Below are positions 25,404-35,600 of a DNA stretch of 64,000 bases, in pieces. The first letter of the stretch is position 1. The number at the start of each line of letters is the position of its first letter. The stretch covers positions 62,001-126,000 of the forward strand of contig CAWIIF010000002.1 in NCBI GenBank assembly GCA_963836015.1, given 5' to 3'. A program made the position numbers and the translations under genes. The stretch is from CAWCDJ01 sp963836015. GTDB lineage: Bacteria; Acidobacteriota; Terriglobia; Bryobacterales; Bryobacteraceae. The notes beneath the pieces are model-generated. The model had not been told where the DNA came from. It did no database searches and saw only the letters and a list, made by a program, of their open reading frames with translations.

Positions 25404-27305
25404 CTACTTTAATGCCGCCTTGGCCTTCTGCTCCTCGCCCCACAGCAGCGGGTCGGGGCCGGAGAGCTTCAGGAACAGCTGGTAGTTGGAGCGGGCTTCA
25501 CTGCCGTTGCCATCCTTGGCGGCGGCGATGGCGCGGAGATAGTAGAGGCGGGGGAAATAGAGGGAGACCAGCGCGCCCGGGCCGCCGGGTGGCGGAATAG
25601 GATTCCAGCGCAAAAGCGGAACAGCATCGCCGGTGCGGCCGGTTTCGATCAGGGTCCAGGCGAGCGCAATCGGCGCGGAAGGGTCCGATACCGAGGCCGG
25701 GGAATCGTAAAGCCGCTTCAATACCGGCGATGCACCGGCGAAATCGCGGGCGAGCAGCAGCGCCGTGCTCACGGCGGTATCCCGTAGCGCCGCGGCGGCG
25801 GGGTTCGGCAGCAATTCCGTGCCCCGGTGGGTCCATTCGGCGGCCGGTGCCGGGGGCAGTAGCAGGAACCGCGGAATAGCGGCGGCGGCGGGAGGCTGCA
25901 CGCTCTCGACGGCGCGCCCGGCCGCGGCGCGATCGCCCAGCATCAGGTTCCACAAGGCAATCTGGTTGGCAGCTTGAATGTTCAAGGGCGGCGTGCTGGT
26001 TTGCGCCACCTCCCCCATCTCCCGCAGCGCCTGTCTGCGGCGTCCGGTGAGCCACGACCATTCTGCTCGAAACAGCGGCGCCTGCGGATCGCGCGAGGCT
26101 GCGCGGGCGTCGGCGTAGTTCTTCGCAAGCGCGTCGGCTCCGGCGATGTCGCCGGTCATCAGGCGCGCCATGGCCGCTTTAAACAGGTCTGCATGGCTCA
26201 GAAAGGCGGGAGCTTTCTTGGCGGCCTCCAGATAGAAGCCCTCGGACTCCCCTAGGCGTCCGCCCATCAGGCTCACGTCGCCCAGGGAGTCGATGGGGTT
26301 GGCATCGGCGGGGCGCAGCGACTGGTAGCGGCGAAGCGCGTTCATGGCGGCCGGCATATCGCCGGCGTATGCGGAGGCGTAGCCTAGCTGGTTCCAGGAG
26401 TTGACGTCGTCCTGCTCGAGCACTACCGATTTCCGGTAGGCGTCGGCCGCCTTCGGGTAATCGTGTGCGGCCATCAGGGTGTCGCCCAGGGAGCGCCAGG
26501 CGGCAGCGTCGCGCGGGGCAATCGAAGTCAGTTCGGCCAAGGCCTGCAGCCGCCCTGGAGCGTCGCCGTGAAGATTAGCCAGGTCGAACTGGATGCGCGC
26601 CCGATCGGCTTTGCGAATCGCGTCTCCCCGCGCGAGCCCCGCTTCGAGCGCGGCTTCGGCTCCGGCGCGATCCTGCTGCTGGGACTTGAATTGCGCCAGC
26701 AGTTCGTAGGGCGGTCCGAAATTCGGGTCCGACGCAATGGCCTGCTCCAACTGCGGAATGGCCGCCCGGCCGTCCGATTCGAGGGCCGTGGCATAGGCCC
26801 GGAGCGCCTCCTGGTTGCGCGTGGGAAATGGCTCGATAGGCTCCGCAATCTGCGAGGCGAGATTGGTGGCGGCATTGTACACGTCGGGGGCGGAGGTGGA
26901 AATCACCCGGATCATGCGTCCGGAGGCTGGGTCCTCGATCGTGAGGCGGGCGGTCACCCGGCCGGGGCGCGGAGTGTAATCCCCGTAAGCGATGCGGGTG
27001 GCTCCTGCCGCCAGAGCGAGCGGCCGTTCGGCGGAGATTCCCGGCGCCGAGGCGGGCCTGATTCCGAGCGTCTGGCCGTACGAGTGAAGGCGGGAGGAAG
27101 AGACCATGCGGAGATCCCGGGCGTTGGCGAGCTCACCGGTGAGGATCTCGGCGAAGGCCCTGCCCATCCAGTCGTCGGATGGATCCGCGCCGAGATTCTC
27201 GAAGCGGAGAACCGCCATTCGCTCGACGGCGGGAGCCGCCGGCTTCGGGCTGCACGCAATAATTAAGACACAGAGGACCGTCAGGGCGGCGGACCTAAAG
27301 AACAC
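25404..27305 (-). CDS. TPR lipoprotein with TolB-like N-terminal domain
   Basis: A 633-residue protein. It starts with a lipoprotein signal (LTVLCVLIIACSPK, lipid on the Cys near residue 18). Residues 28-150 resemble the TolB N-domain-like unit often put before TPRs (MAVLRFENLGADPSDDWMGRAFAEILTGEL). Residues about 165-620 hold TPR helices, for example AWRSLGDTLMAAHDYPKAADAYRKS and SWNQLGYASAYAGDMPAAMNALRRY. It is probably an outer-membrane or periplasmic scaffold. It overlaps the upstream TPR gene by 11 nt, so the two are co-translated. Confidence 0.85.
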   Translation of the reverse strand: MFFRSAALTVLCVLIIACSPKPAAPAVERMAVLRFENLGADPSDDWMGRAFAEILTGELANARDLRMVSSSRLHSYGQTLGIRPASAPGISAERPLALAAGATRIAYGDYTPRPGRVTARLTIEDPASGRMIRVISTSAPDVYNAATNLASQIAEPIEPFPTRNQEALRAYATALESDGRAAIPQLEQAIASDPNFGPPYELLAQFKSQQQDRAGAEAALEAGLARGDAIRKADRARIQFDLANLHGDAPGRLQALAELTSIAPRDAAAWRSLGDTLMAAHDYPKAADAYRKSVVLEQDDVNSWNQLGYASAYAGDMPAAMNALRRYQSLRPADANPIDSLGDVSLMGGRLGESEGFYLEAAKKAPAFLSHADLFKAAMARLMTGDIAGADALAKNYADARAASRDPQAPLFRAEWSWLTGRRRQALREMGEVAQTSTPPLNIQAANQIALWNLMLGDRAAAGRAVESVQPPAAAAIPRFLLLPPAPAAEWTHRGTELLPNPAAAALRDTAVSTALLLARDFAGASPVLKRLYDSPASVSDPSAPIALAWTLIETGRTGDAVPLLRWNPIPPPGGPGALVSLYFPRLYYLRAIAAAKDGNGSEARSNYQLFLKLSGPDPLLWGEEQKAKAALK

Positions 27306-28083
27306 GCGGCTCCTTGGTCAGCAGCTCTTTGAATTCCGGAAGATTCTTGATTCCGGCGAACTCGGGTGCGTTTTCGACCTGCTTCTTCTCCTTGAAACCC
27401 TCTTCGAGCGCTTTGCGGAGATATTGGATCGCCAGGTCATTTCGTCCGTCCTTGGCATACAGCTTGGCGACATAGAAATGGTACTTGGCGCGTTCGGTGA
27501 CGCTGCGCTCCTCCAGCATGACGCCGTAATTACTGTGGCGCTCGAACACCAGCGGATCGAGCTTCATGGCGGATTGGTAGGCCGCGGTTGCGTCGTCGTA
27601 CTTCTTACGGGCAAAGTAAGCGGTGCCGAGGTTCATATAGATAGAAGCCGACTTGGGCTCGGCGCCCGCGAGCTTGAGAGCTTTCTTGTAATAATTAACA
27701 GCCCGGCGGTAACTCTTTTTCGCGTAGTACACCGTGCCGAGGTTGTTAATTGCTTCCACATAGTCTTTCTTCAGTTTGATGGCCCGCTCGTAGCTCTTCT
27801 TGGCGTTGTCCAGCTGCATCATCTGGTGGTAGGCGATCCCGGTCTTGTTCCACATGACGGGATCGGTGGGAGAGCCCTGCTTGAACGCATCGATGGCCTC
27901 GCGGTACATCTTCCGGGCCATGAAGATATCTCCGCGCATTTCCGGCGAGATCTGGGGATTGTTCTGCTGTCCGGCGGTCGGCGCCGGCGGTACGGTCCGA
28001 TCCAGGGGCGAACTGGTTTGCGCCGGCGCAGCGATAGCACCGAGGATGATCGCCAGTCCGGACGCAACGAGTCGAGGAAGCAT
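27295..28083 (-). CDS. Periplasmic TPR protein
   Basis: A 262-residue protein with a signal peptide (LVASGLAIILGAIAAPAQ) and about five TPR units between residues 55 and 225: MFRKMYREAIDAF-like, AYHQMMQLDNAKKSYERAIK, NNLGTVYYAKKSYRRAVNYYKKALK, MNLGTAYFARKKYDDATAAYQSAMK, and FYVAKLYAKDGRNDLAIQYLRKALE. AAGGAGG precedes the ATG. It lies between the penicillin-binding protein gene and the TPR lipoprotein gene and is co-translated with the latter, suggesting a scaffold role near envelope synthesis. Partners are unknown. Confidence 0.88.
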   Translation of the reverse strand: MLPRLVASGLAIILGAIAAPAQTSSPLDRTVPPAPTAGQQNNPQISPEMRGDIFMARKMYREAIDAFKQGSPTDPVMWNKTGIAYHQMMQLDNAKKSYERAIKLKKDYVEAINNLGTVYYAKKSYRRAVNYYKKALKLAGAEPKSASIYMNLGTAYFARKKYDDATAAYQSAMKLDPLVFERHSNYGVMLEERSVTERAKYHFYVAKLYAKDGRNDLAIQYLRKALEEGFKEKKQVENAPEFAGIKNLPEFKELLTKEPRVL

Positions 28084-28101
28084 GCGGCTACCTCCTTCGT
28101 C

Positions 28102-30720
28102 TTATTTAAACACACCAATTAGACGCCGGAAGAATCCCTTTTTCTCCTGCTTCTTCGGTTCGGCGGCGGGAGCCGGCTGGGGAGGGCCGGAGGCAGCCTG
28201 TTCGGGGCGGTTCTGGCGGGCGGCGCGGCGCGTCACGTCGCCCGGCTGCACCTGGCCGTCGGTTCCGGAGCCGGTGACGTGGGGAGCCGTGTCTCCTCCC
28301 GCCGGGGTCTGTGGTGGTTCGGCCACCTGCCAGCCGGATACGCTGGTGACCTGGCGGCCGCCGCCGTGCAGGGGACAGAACGTCACGGGCTGGGTGCCGG
28401 CGATGTAAACCTCCTGGCGGGTGGTCGGACAAGACGGGGTGGAGAGCATTCCGGACTGCGGGTCGATGTTCACCGAGACGATCCCGTCGGGCGCCTGGAA
28501 TGGCTTCGTATCGCGATATTCGCGATAGGTCGCGGCCCGCTTCATGAACTCCGCCCAGATGGGAGCGGCCGAGTGCGCGCCTTCGAGATCCAGCTCGCGA
28601 TTGTCGTCGAAGCCTACCCAGACCACGCACAGGAGTTCGGACGTGTAGCCGGCAAACCAGCCGTCGTGCGATGTGCCGGTTTTCCCGGCAGCCGGCATGT
28701 TCAGGTTGTAGCGCGCCCGGACGCCCGCCGCGGTGCCGGTCCGCAGCACCTCTTCCATCAGGTCGGTCATCAGGTAAGACACGCGTGGATCCAGCACCTG
28801 TTTGTCTTCTACCTTGTTCTTGAGCAGGGTCCGGCCTTCCTGCGACCGCACCAGGCGGAGGAAGCCGGGCTTCACGTAGTCCCCGTGGTTCGCAAAGATG
28901 GTATACGCGCCGACGGCTTCGAGCGGAGTGATCTCGTAGGATCCCAGAGCGACCGCGGGAGTCGCCTGGATCTTGTAGTTCATCCCCGCGCGGTTGGCCA
29001 TCTCGACCACGCTGTCGTAGCCTACCATTTCGGCGACCTTGACGGTGGCTACGTTGAGTGAATGCGCCAGGGCATCCCGCAGCGTCACATCGCCATAGTA
29101 TTTGTGCTCGAAGTTGCCCGGCTCGTAGGGTTTACCGTCGAACCAGAAGGTCGTGGGCTGATCCAGAACGATGCTGCTGGGGGTGAGGATGCGGGAGCCG
29201 CCCTCTACCGCGGTATCCATGGCGGCGGCGTAGACGAAGGGCTTGAAAATCGAGCCGGGCTGCCGCTTGGCCAGCACGTGATTCAACTGGCTGACGCCGT
29301 AATTGCGTCCGCCCACCAGGGCCTTGACCTCTCCGGTGTGCGGGTCGATGGCGATCAGGGCAGCCTGGGCCTCGGGCGGCTTCTGGCCGCGGAAGCGCCG
29401 CTGCTTCTTGATCTGCGCGTCTACGAGCTCCATGCCGCTGCGAACCGCGTCGGAGGCGGCACGCTGCAGGTTCATGTCGAGCGTGGTGTAGACGCGGAAG
29501 GCGTTGGAGCGGAAATCGGTGTCCTGGAACTTGTTCTGCACCGCGTCGGTGACCAGGTCCACGAAGTAGGGTGCCTCCACCGATTGGGCCGCTCCCTTGG
29601 CCACGGTAATGGGCGCGGCGATCGCCAGCTGGTAGTCGTGGTCATTGATGAAGTTGTTCTCCTTCATCAACTTAAGGACAATGTTCCGGCGCTCCGTCAT
29701 CCGCTCCGGGTGGCGGAAGGGGTCGAAATAGCCGGGGCGCTGGATCAATCCAGCCAGCTCGGCGGCTTCCGGCAGGGTGACCTGGCTCAGGTCCTTCCCG
29801 AGATACACTTCGGCAGCCTGCCCGAATCCCCGGATATTGTAGGTGCCGCGCCAGCCAAGGTCGATCTGGTTGGCGTAATCCTCGAAGATCTCTTCCTTGG
29901 AGAGCCTCTGCTCCAACTGAAGAGTGATGACCATCTCCGCCAGCTTACGGGTCCAGCGCTTCTCCTGGTCGAGCCAGAACATGCGCGCCAGTTGCTGGCT
30001 GAGGGTGGAGGCTCCCTGGTCCTTGCGCCCTTCGCGCACATCGATATACGCGGCTTTGAGGATCCGGATCGGATCGAAGCCGGCGTGCTGGAAAAAGCGC
30101 TTGTCTTCGGCCGAAGTGACAGCCTGCACCAACACCGGGGGAATGTCCCGAAACGCGACCATGCGCCGCTTTTCGCGAACTCCGGAGACGTTGGTGATGA
30201 GCTGCGGCTCGAGCTGGTACTGGCTGCGCTGCGTATTGTCGCGCAGGGAGACGATCTGTGAGATCTTGCCGTTGGCGAACTTGATGAGGCCGGCTTCCTG
30301 GTCGAAATACGACTCGACCTGGGGGAAGATCTCTATGGCATCCGGCCGTAGGCGATAGTATCCAATCGGGTTGCTTTGCGTCTCGTTGTAACCGCCGCGG
30401 CGCAGGTCTGAGGCGATTTCAGCGGGAGTGACGGGGTCGCCCACCGCCACCGTTTCCGGCGCGGCGTAGATCTTGGCGGTATTGGCGAACGGCCCGGAGC
30501 GCAGCTTTTCGTCGATCAGCTGCGAATACTTGTGATAGAAGTACGTGAACGCGCCCAAGCCGAGGATCACGAACAGGGCAAACCCGACAATGAGAATCCG
30601 CCCGACCGGTCCCAACGCGAATCTTGCCAGACCCGAGTGGCTCGGGATCCGAACTTTCATTTCGCGCTTTCCGGCGGTCTTGGTCTTGGCGCTCTTGGGC
30701 ACTAATTCTGATTCTCGCAT
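28102..30720 (-). CDS. Class A penicillin-binding protein (PBP1-type)
   Basis: An 872-residue bifunctional peptidoglycan synthase. A basic cytoplasmic tail and one TM helix (ILIVGFALFVILGLGAF, about 42-58) come first. Then a UvrB-like domain 2 region precedes the GT51 glycosyltransferase with EDKRFFQH (205-212) and GASTLSQQLAR (236-246). The transpeptidase has S490IFK, SLN at 554-556 and K680TGT. The C-terminal 100 residues are Pro/Gly-rich with HGGGRQV. It polymerises and cross-links lipid II in the periplasm, and all catalytic motifs are present. The TPR genes follow 18 bp downstream and probably share its transcript. Confidence 0.95.
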   Translation of the reverse strand: MRESELVPKSAKTKTAGKREMKVRIPSHSGLARFALGPVGRILIVGFALFVILGLGAFTYFYHKYSQLIDEKLRSGPFANTAKIYAAPETVAVGDPVTPAEIASDLRRGGYNETQSNPIGYYRLRPDAIEIFPQVESYFDQEAGLIKFANGKISQIVSLRDNTQRSQYQLEPQLITNVSGVREKRRMVAFRDIPPVLVQAVTSAEDKRFFQHAGFDPIRILKAAYIDVREGRKDQGASTLSQQLARMFWLDQEKRWTRKLAEMVITLQLEQRLSKEEIFEDYANQIDLGWRGTYNIRGFGQAAEVYLGKDLSQVTLPEAAELAGLIQRPGYFDPFRHPERMTERRNIVLKLMKENNFINDHDYQLAIAAPITVAKGAAQSVEAPYFVDLVTDAVQNKFQDTDFRSNAFRVYTTLDMNLQRAASDAVRSGMELVDAQIKKQRRFRGQKPPEAQAALIAIDPHTGEVKALVGGRNYGVSQLNHVLAKRQPGSIFKPFVYAAAMDTAVEGGSRILTPSSIVLDQPTTFWFDGKPYEPGNFEHKYYGDVTLRDALAHSLNVATVKVAEMVGYDSVVEMANRAGMNYKIQATPAVALGSYEITPLEAVGAYTIFANHGDYVKPGFLRLVRSQEGRTLLKNKVEDKQVLDPRVSYLMTDLMEEVLRTGTAAGVRARYNLNMPAAGKTGTSHDGWFAGYTSELLCVVWVGFDDNRELDLEGAHSAAPIWAEFMKRAATYREYRDTKPFQAPDGIVSVNIDPQSGMLSTPSCPTTRQEVYIAGTQPVTFCPLHGGGRQVTSVSGWQVAEPPQTPAGGDTAPHVTGSGTDGQVQPGDVTRRAARQNRPEQAASGPPQPAPAAEPKKQEKKGFFRRLIGVFK

Positions 30721-30747
30721 GAAGGCGCGTACGGGGCATTCCCCCGC

Positions 30748-31056
30748 CTACCGGCTGCCGGCGCCCGGGTAGAAGTGAAGATCGACCGTGTAGCCTGGAA
30801 ACGCCACCCGCACGAAATAGCGGACGTCCATATGTTGCAGGCTGCCATCGGTCGATCGCTTGATTTGCACGTTGTCTGCCAAAACGGGAAGTTCAAGCTG
30901 GTGAGCCTTATCGAGAACCAGGGTGCGGAGTACGTCGTCGGATTTGGCCTGGACGGAAGCCGACTGTGTCAATTGAGCCACGTAATTCTGAAGCTGAAGA
31001 TTACGGAAATACACGGGAGCGATCGCGGCGAGCAAGAATGCCATGCCGGCAAGCAT
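30748..31056 (-). CDS. Small membrane-anchored protein, unknown
   Basis: A 102-residue protein with an N-terminal membrane helix (MLAGMAFLLAAIAPVYF) and a small soluble domain, LQNYVAQLTQ to YTVDLHFYPGAG, with an alternating strand pattern. The frame stays open upstream of the ATG (KRVAPWRIAVAGL), so a non-ATG start overlapping the previous gene's stop is possible and would give a better anchor. The domain resembles short DUF4845-like pilin/secretion-associated proteins, but I cannot confirm the family. It sits 27 bp before the penicillin-binding protein gene, probably in one operon. Confidence 0.6.
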   Translation of the reverse strand: MLAGMAFLLAAIAPVYFRNLQLQNYVAQLTQSASVQAKSDDVLRTLVLDKAHQLELPVLADNVQIKRSTDGSLQHMDVRYFVRVAFPGYTVDLHFYPGAGSR

Positions 31057-31094
31057 CAGGCCGGCGACTGCAATGCGCCAGGGAGCGACCCGCT

Positions 31095-31547
31095 TCAGGG
31101 CTGGTCGCCCGGTTCCTTGGTCGATGCGCAGAGTTCCTCCCAGATATCATCCGAATGCGGGGTCCACTGCGGGTTTTCCAGCCCGCAAATCTGCAGTTCG
31201 TCTTCCCTCAGCGTACCGTGGCCGTAAAGGCAGATGTATTCGATTCGTGGACGCCCGAATTGAAGCATCCGGCTCCACGAACCGGTTTCGACCGGCATGC
31301 GCAGGCGCCGCAGGCATACCCGGCAGCGATAGCGCTGATCCCAAATCGAAAGGTACACCGCGCCGGTGCACAGCAGAAACCAGATCAGCACCGCAAGCGT
31401 GTACCCAAGGTCATACCCAAAGCGCGGAGGAGCATACGTGAAGAAGTTCGGTGAGGCTGGCCAGAACCAATTCAGTAACGCTAATAAGGCATATAACGAC
31501 GCAGCCGCAACCACTAGTTTGGCGACGAAATAACCCCAATAGCGCAT
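31095..31547 (-). CDS. Membrane protein with C-terminal zinc-ribbon-like domain
   Basis: A 150-residue protein. Two membrane helices (LVVAAASLYALLALLNWFW and LGYTLAVLIWFLLCTGAVYLSIW) are followed by RYRCRVCLRRLRMPVETG (CxxC), then ICLYGHG and a tail with LQICGLENPQW. The spacing suggests a small zinc-binding domain in the cytoplasm. It is the first gene of a row of envelope genes running down to the TPR proteins. No family name is known to me. Confidence 0.65.
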   Translation of the reverse strand: MRYWGYFVAKLVVAAASLYALLALLNWFWPASPNFFTYAPPRFGYDLGYTLAVLIWFLLCTGAVYLSIWDQRYRCRVCLRRLRMPVETGSWSRMLQFGRPRIEYICLYGHGTLREDELQICGLENPQWTPHSDDIWEELCASTKEPGDQP

Positions 31548-31568
31548 ACCCTATAGACTCTCGTACCC

Positions 31569-31630
31569 TACCTTTAGTTTCTAAGGTCGATAGGTCGCGG
31601 CGCAAGTGGGTTCGAATCCAATTCGGGCTA
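31569..31630 (+). other. tRNA 3'-half-like fragment
   Basis: A T-arm-like sequence (GTGGG, TTCGAAT loop, CCAAT at 606-622 of the 31-kb block) is followed by an acceptor-like TCGGGCT. Upstream is a 5-bp stem, ACCTT/AAGGT, around an 8-nt loop. No matching 5' acceptor strand (AGCCCGA) or D-arm is present, and the T-stem has a mismatch. It is at most a degraded tRNA end; it overlaps the stop of proline dehydrogenase. Confidence 0.25.
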
Positions 31631-32560
31631 TCTGCGGAATATATTGCGCAGAATGAAGAAAACGTTGGCCGGACGCTCGGCCAGGCGGCGCATGTAGTAG
31701 GGGTACCAGGCGCGGCCGAACGGCACGTAGAGACGCAGGCGGTAGCCTTCGGCGACCAGCTTGCGCTGCAGGTCGCGCCGGATGCCGTAGAGCATCTGGA
31801 ACTCGAATGCGTCGCGCGGGATATTCCGCGCGGCGGCCCAAGACTTGGTATGCCCGATCATGGCTTCGTCATGGGTAGCAATGGCCGGGTAGGCGCCGTC
31901 CGTGAGCAGCAGCTTCATCAGCTCCACGAAGCTATTGTCGACCTCCGACTTGTTGGGAAATGCGACATCGGTCGGCTCGAGGTATGCCCCTTTGCAGAGG
32001 CGGACCCGTATGTGCTCGGCGCAAAGCTTTTCCACATCCTCGCGGCTGCGGTACAAATACGCCTGAATGACGACACCGACCGAGGAATACCGTCCATGTA
32101 GGGTGGAAACGAGCTGGAGGGTACGGTCGGTATAATCGCTTGCTTCCATATCCACGCGGACGAAGCTGCCGAGCTCGGCGGCTTTGCGGACCAGCATCTC
32201 AACATTGGCCAGGCACTGCTCATAAGAGATATCGATACCGAACTGGGTGAGTTTCAGAGATACATTGCCCTGAATGCCCGAGTCATGGATGGCGGAAAGG
32301 GTGCGTACGTAAACGTCACGCGCTTCGGCGGCTTCTTCCAGGCTGGAGACGCTCTCGCCGAGATGATCGAGGGTAATGGAGATCCCTTCGGAATTGAGTC
32401 TGCGGCTGACTGCCAGCGCCTGGTCTAAGGTTTCTCCCGCGACGAACCGGGCGGCGAAACGCTTGGCCAGAGAAGAGGTTTCCATCCATTTGCGCAAGTG
32501 CTTTTGGCGCGATAGGAACAGGAAGAAGCTGCGCACGAAGATCAGACTAACACCATGCAA
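31628..32560 (-). CDS. Proline dehydrogenase (monofunctional)
   Basis: A 310-residue FAD-dependent proline dehydrogenase that oxidises proline to pyrroline-5-carboxylate. Family signatures are VSRRLNSEGISITLDHLGE, SLKLTQFGIDI, VRVDMEASDYTDRT, RLCKGAYLEP, EFQMLYGIRRDLQ and YVPFGRAWYPYYMRRLAERPAN. The last carries the conserved Arg pair that binds the substrate carboxylate. Its length fits the single-domain enzyme; the pyrroline-5-carboxylate dehydrogenase partner is not in the window. The N-terminus is hydrophobic (LIFVRSFFLFLS), which may promote membrane association. A terminator separates it from the receptor gene upstream. Confidence 0.95.
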   Translation of the reverse strand: MHGVSLIFVRSFFLFLSRQKHLRKWMETSSLAKRFAARFVAGETLDQALAVSRRLNSEGISITLDHLGESVSSLEEAAEARDVYVRTLSAIHDSGIQGNVSLKLTQFGIDISYEQCLANVEMLVRKAAELGSFVRVDMEASDYTDRTLQLVSTLHGRYSSVGVVIQAYLYRSREDVEKLCAEHIRVRLCKGAYLEPTDVAFPNKSEVDNSFVELMKLLLTDGAYPAIATHDEAMIGHTKSWAAARNIPRDAFEFQMLYGIRRDLQRKLVAEGYRLRLYVPFGRAWYPYYMRRLAERPANVFFILRNIFRR

Positions 32561-32575
32561 TGTCAGAAAAACAAG

Positions 32576-32603
32576 AGGGCAGGCGTCGGACGACGCCTGC
32601 CCT
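32576..32603 (-). terminator. Intrinsic terminator of the first Oar receptor gene
   Basis: A perfect inverted repeat with 13-base arms (AGGGCAGGCGTCG / CGACGCCTGCCCT) around GA is followed on the minus strand by CTTGTTTTTC. The strong stem plus T run, placed 23 bp past the receptor stop, is a textbook rho-independent terminator. Confidence 0.85.
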
Positions 32604-32626
32604 GAGATTTGCGAAATACCTGCGGT

Positions 32627-35600
32627 CTAAAACACGACCCGCATCGCCACCTGGCAGCGGCGGGCGTTGGTGCCGTCCGGGAAGCCCTGGGACTGGTTGC
32701 CCACGCCGAGCCCCGCCACCGGCTTCAGAATGTTGCCGCTGACGGTGAACGCCTGGGTGTTCACGCCGGTATTGTACTGGGTGTTGAAAGCATTGAAGGC
32801 CTCGAACATCAGGCTGGCCTTCACGCGCTCGCCGAAGGGCAGGTTGCGCGAGATGCGGGCATCCACACGATAAACTCGGTCGATGTCCAGGCCGCTCACG
32901 GGGTAGAACGGAACGCGATTCCAGCCGCCGGTGCCATTCATCGTGCTGAATGCCAGCTGGACGCCCGGGAACACCCCGCCGTTCGCGGTGCTCACGCTGC
33001 CGACGGTAGCCGTGGTCGGTTGCGCGGATGCCATCGTGGTAATGGCCGAGAGCTCCCAGCCGTTGACCAGGTATTTTGCCGCGGTCGACGTGCTCTTGGT
33101 GAAGGTCGGGGCCCACAGGAAGTTCACAACGGCGCGGTGGCGCTGGTCAAGCGGCGAGGTCCCCTTGTCCAGCCTGTAGTTGCCGGCCGCCAGGTTCGAT
33201 TGCGTGAAGCCGATGGTCCCGCTGGCGCCGTTCTGGTTGGCATCGTCGATGGCGTGCGACCAGGTATAAGAGACGCCGGTCGAAAGGCCGTGCGACATGC
33301 GTTTGCGCAGTTGCAGGGCCAGGCCGTTGTACCAGGATTGCCCGCCATTGTCCACTTCGTAAAGGTGCGCGTACCGCGTATCGGGTTTGCTGGAGGCCAC
33401 CCAGAGAGGCGTGGTGAAGGTGCTCACCGTGTTGCCGCCGGTGTCCTGGATCAGGTAGGTGCCGGTAGTGGTCGGGCTGCCCAGGTTGAGATCTCGTGAG
33501 GTCCAGAGCTGTACGCCGCGGCTCCAGATGTAGCTGGCGGTGAACGCCAGGTCGCGGGCAAGCTCGCGCTCGATGGCGACGGTTCCCTGTTGGGTGTAGG
33601 GGTTGCGGAAGTGGGCCTGATCCGCGAAGTTCAGGTTCACCGTGCCGGCCGGGACGCTGGCCGCATTCGGAACCACATTCGGGAAGATCGGCGAGCCGGC
33701 GGTGGTGGCGTTGGCCGAGATGCTGGTCTGGTACCGGCCGTTGCCCAGGAAAAGGGTGTCGAGTCCGTTGCCCAGGAAGCGGGCATAGAAGACTCCGTAG
33801 CCGGCGCGGATTACGGTGCGGTCGTCGAGCGAATACGAGAGGCTGAGCCGCGGCGCGAAGTCCTTGCTGTAGGAGGGGATGTGGCCGGTCGCCGGATAAT
33901 TGGGGTCCACTACCGTGGGTTGCGGCAGGAAGCTCTTTTCGTAGCGCAGGCCATAATTGAGCGTGAACCGCCGCGACACTTTCCAAGTGTCTTGCGCATA
34001 GAAGTTGATATCCGAGGTCCGCAGGTCCTGAATCGGGTTGCCGAACTGCTGGGTAAATGTGGAATAACTCTTGGTGCCGGTGGTGTTGTCGCTGAAGTCC
34101 TTCGCGAAATTCGTCAGGTTGGAGTAGTTATACGTGCCGTTGCCGTTGTAGAGCTGGTTCATGTAGTCTTCGGTGGTCTGCCAGTCCACGCCGAGTTTCA
34201 CCGAATGCGCGCCATGGGTCCAGCTATAGTTGTCCACCAACTGGAAGCGCTGCTCGCTGGGGAAGGTGCGGGGATAGGCCGCGGCCGCGCCGATAGCGCT
34301 TCCGTTGAGGCTGATGACCAGGGGGCCGGTGGCGGGCCATATGTCGGAAGACGCCGGGTCGGAGAGCCGGTCCTTGAACCATCCGAAGCGCAGCTCGTTG
34401 ACCGCGTTCGAGCTGACGATGCTGGTCCAGGAAGCTTTTCCGTAGCGTGTCTCGACCGTGGAATTGCCGTTGCCGCCGAGCATGTTGCCGCTGGTAAGCA
34501 CGGCCTGGGTCTGAATGCCGTAGGGCGAACGCCAGTGCATTACGTTGGCATCGAAGCTGAAGGAGTTGCGGTCCGAAGGACGCCAGTCGAGCTTGCCGAA
34601 CCCCATTACGGAGCTTACCGTGCGCGGAACCAGCACTTCCATCTGCTTCTGGATGAAGGCGATGGCCGTGGCACATTGCGCCGCCGTGGCCGTGCAGGAG
34701 CTCGGAATGATCTGGCCGCCGGTGGTAGTGAAGCTGGTGTTGATGATCCGGTTCAGGCCCGGGAAATTGCGCTTCACCAGCTCGAAGTTGGAAAAGAAGA
34801 AAAGCTTGTCCTTTTTGATCGGCCCGCCCAGCGTTCCGCCGGCCTGGTGGCGCCATTCCGGGGCGTTGAATCCGGCGGCGTAGCGGTCCGGAGCGTTGAG
34901 GGTGCGGTTGCGGAAGAACTCATAGCCGGTGCCGTGATACTCGTTGGTTCCACTGCGGGTGACGGTATTGATCACGCCGCCGATGGCGCGGCCGAATTCA
35001 GCCGAGAACCCGTCGGAGAGCACCTGAAACTCCTGTACTGCGTCCTGCGAAATCTGCGTGGAGATGCGGGTCCGTCCGGCGTTCTCGTTGTAGAAGCTAT
35101 TGGTGGTGTCGTTGCCATCGGTCAGGAACGAGTTGCCGGAAGAGATCCCGCGGAAGCTCACCAGTCCGAACGTGCCGTCGGGCGTAACCGCCGGCGTCAA
35201 CAGGACGAAGGTGTCGGCGCGCCGTCCGTTGATCGGCAGACCGTCGATCTGGTGCTGGCTGACAACCTGGGTGACCCCGCTCTTGGTGTCTTCCACCAGC
35301 GGTGCTTCGGCGGTGACCTCCACTTTGGTGGCGGCGGCCGAGACATCGATGGTCACGCGGAAATCGACCGTCTGGCCGACCTGAACCTGAAAATTCTTCG
35401 CTTCCCAATTGGCGAATCCCTGCTTGGTGACGACCAGGCTGTATCCGGTTGCCGGGACCAGTGCCGGGGCGTTGAACACGCCGGCATCGGTGGACTGCAT
35501 CGTTCGCTTGATGCCCTTGGACTCGTTCGACAGCACCACTGTCGCGTCCGGGACGACGGCGCCGGAAGCATCGCGCACCGTGCCGGAAACCGCACCGAGA

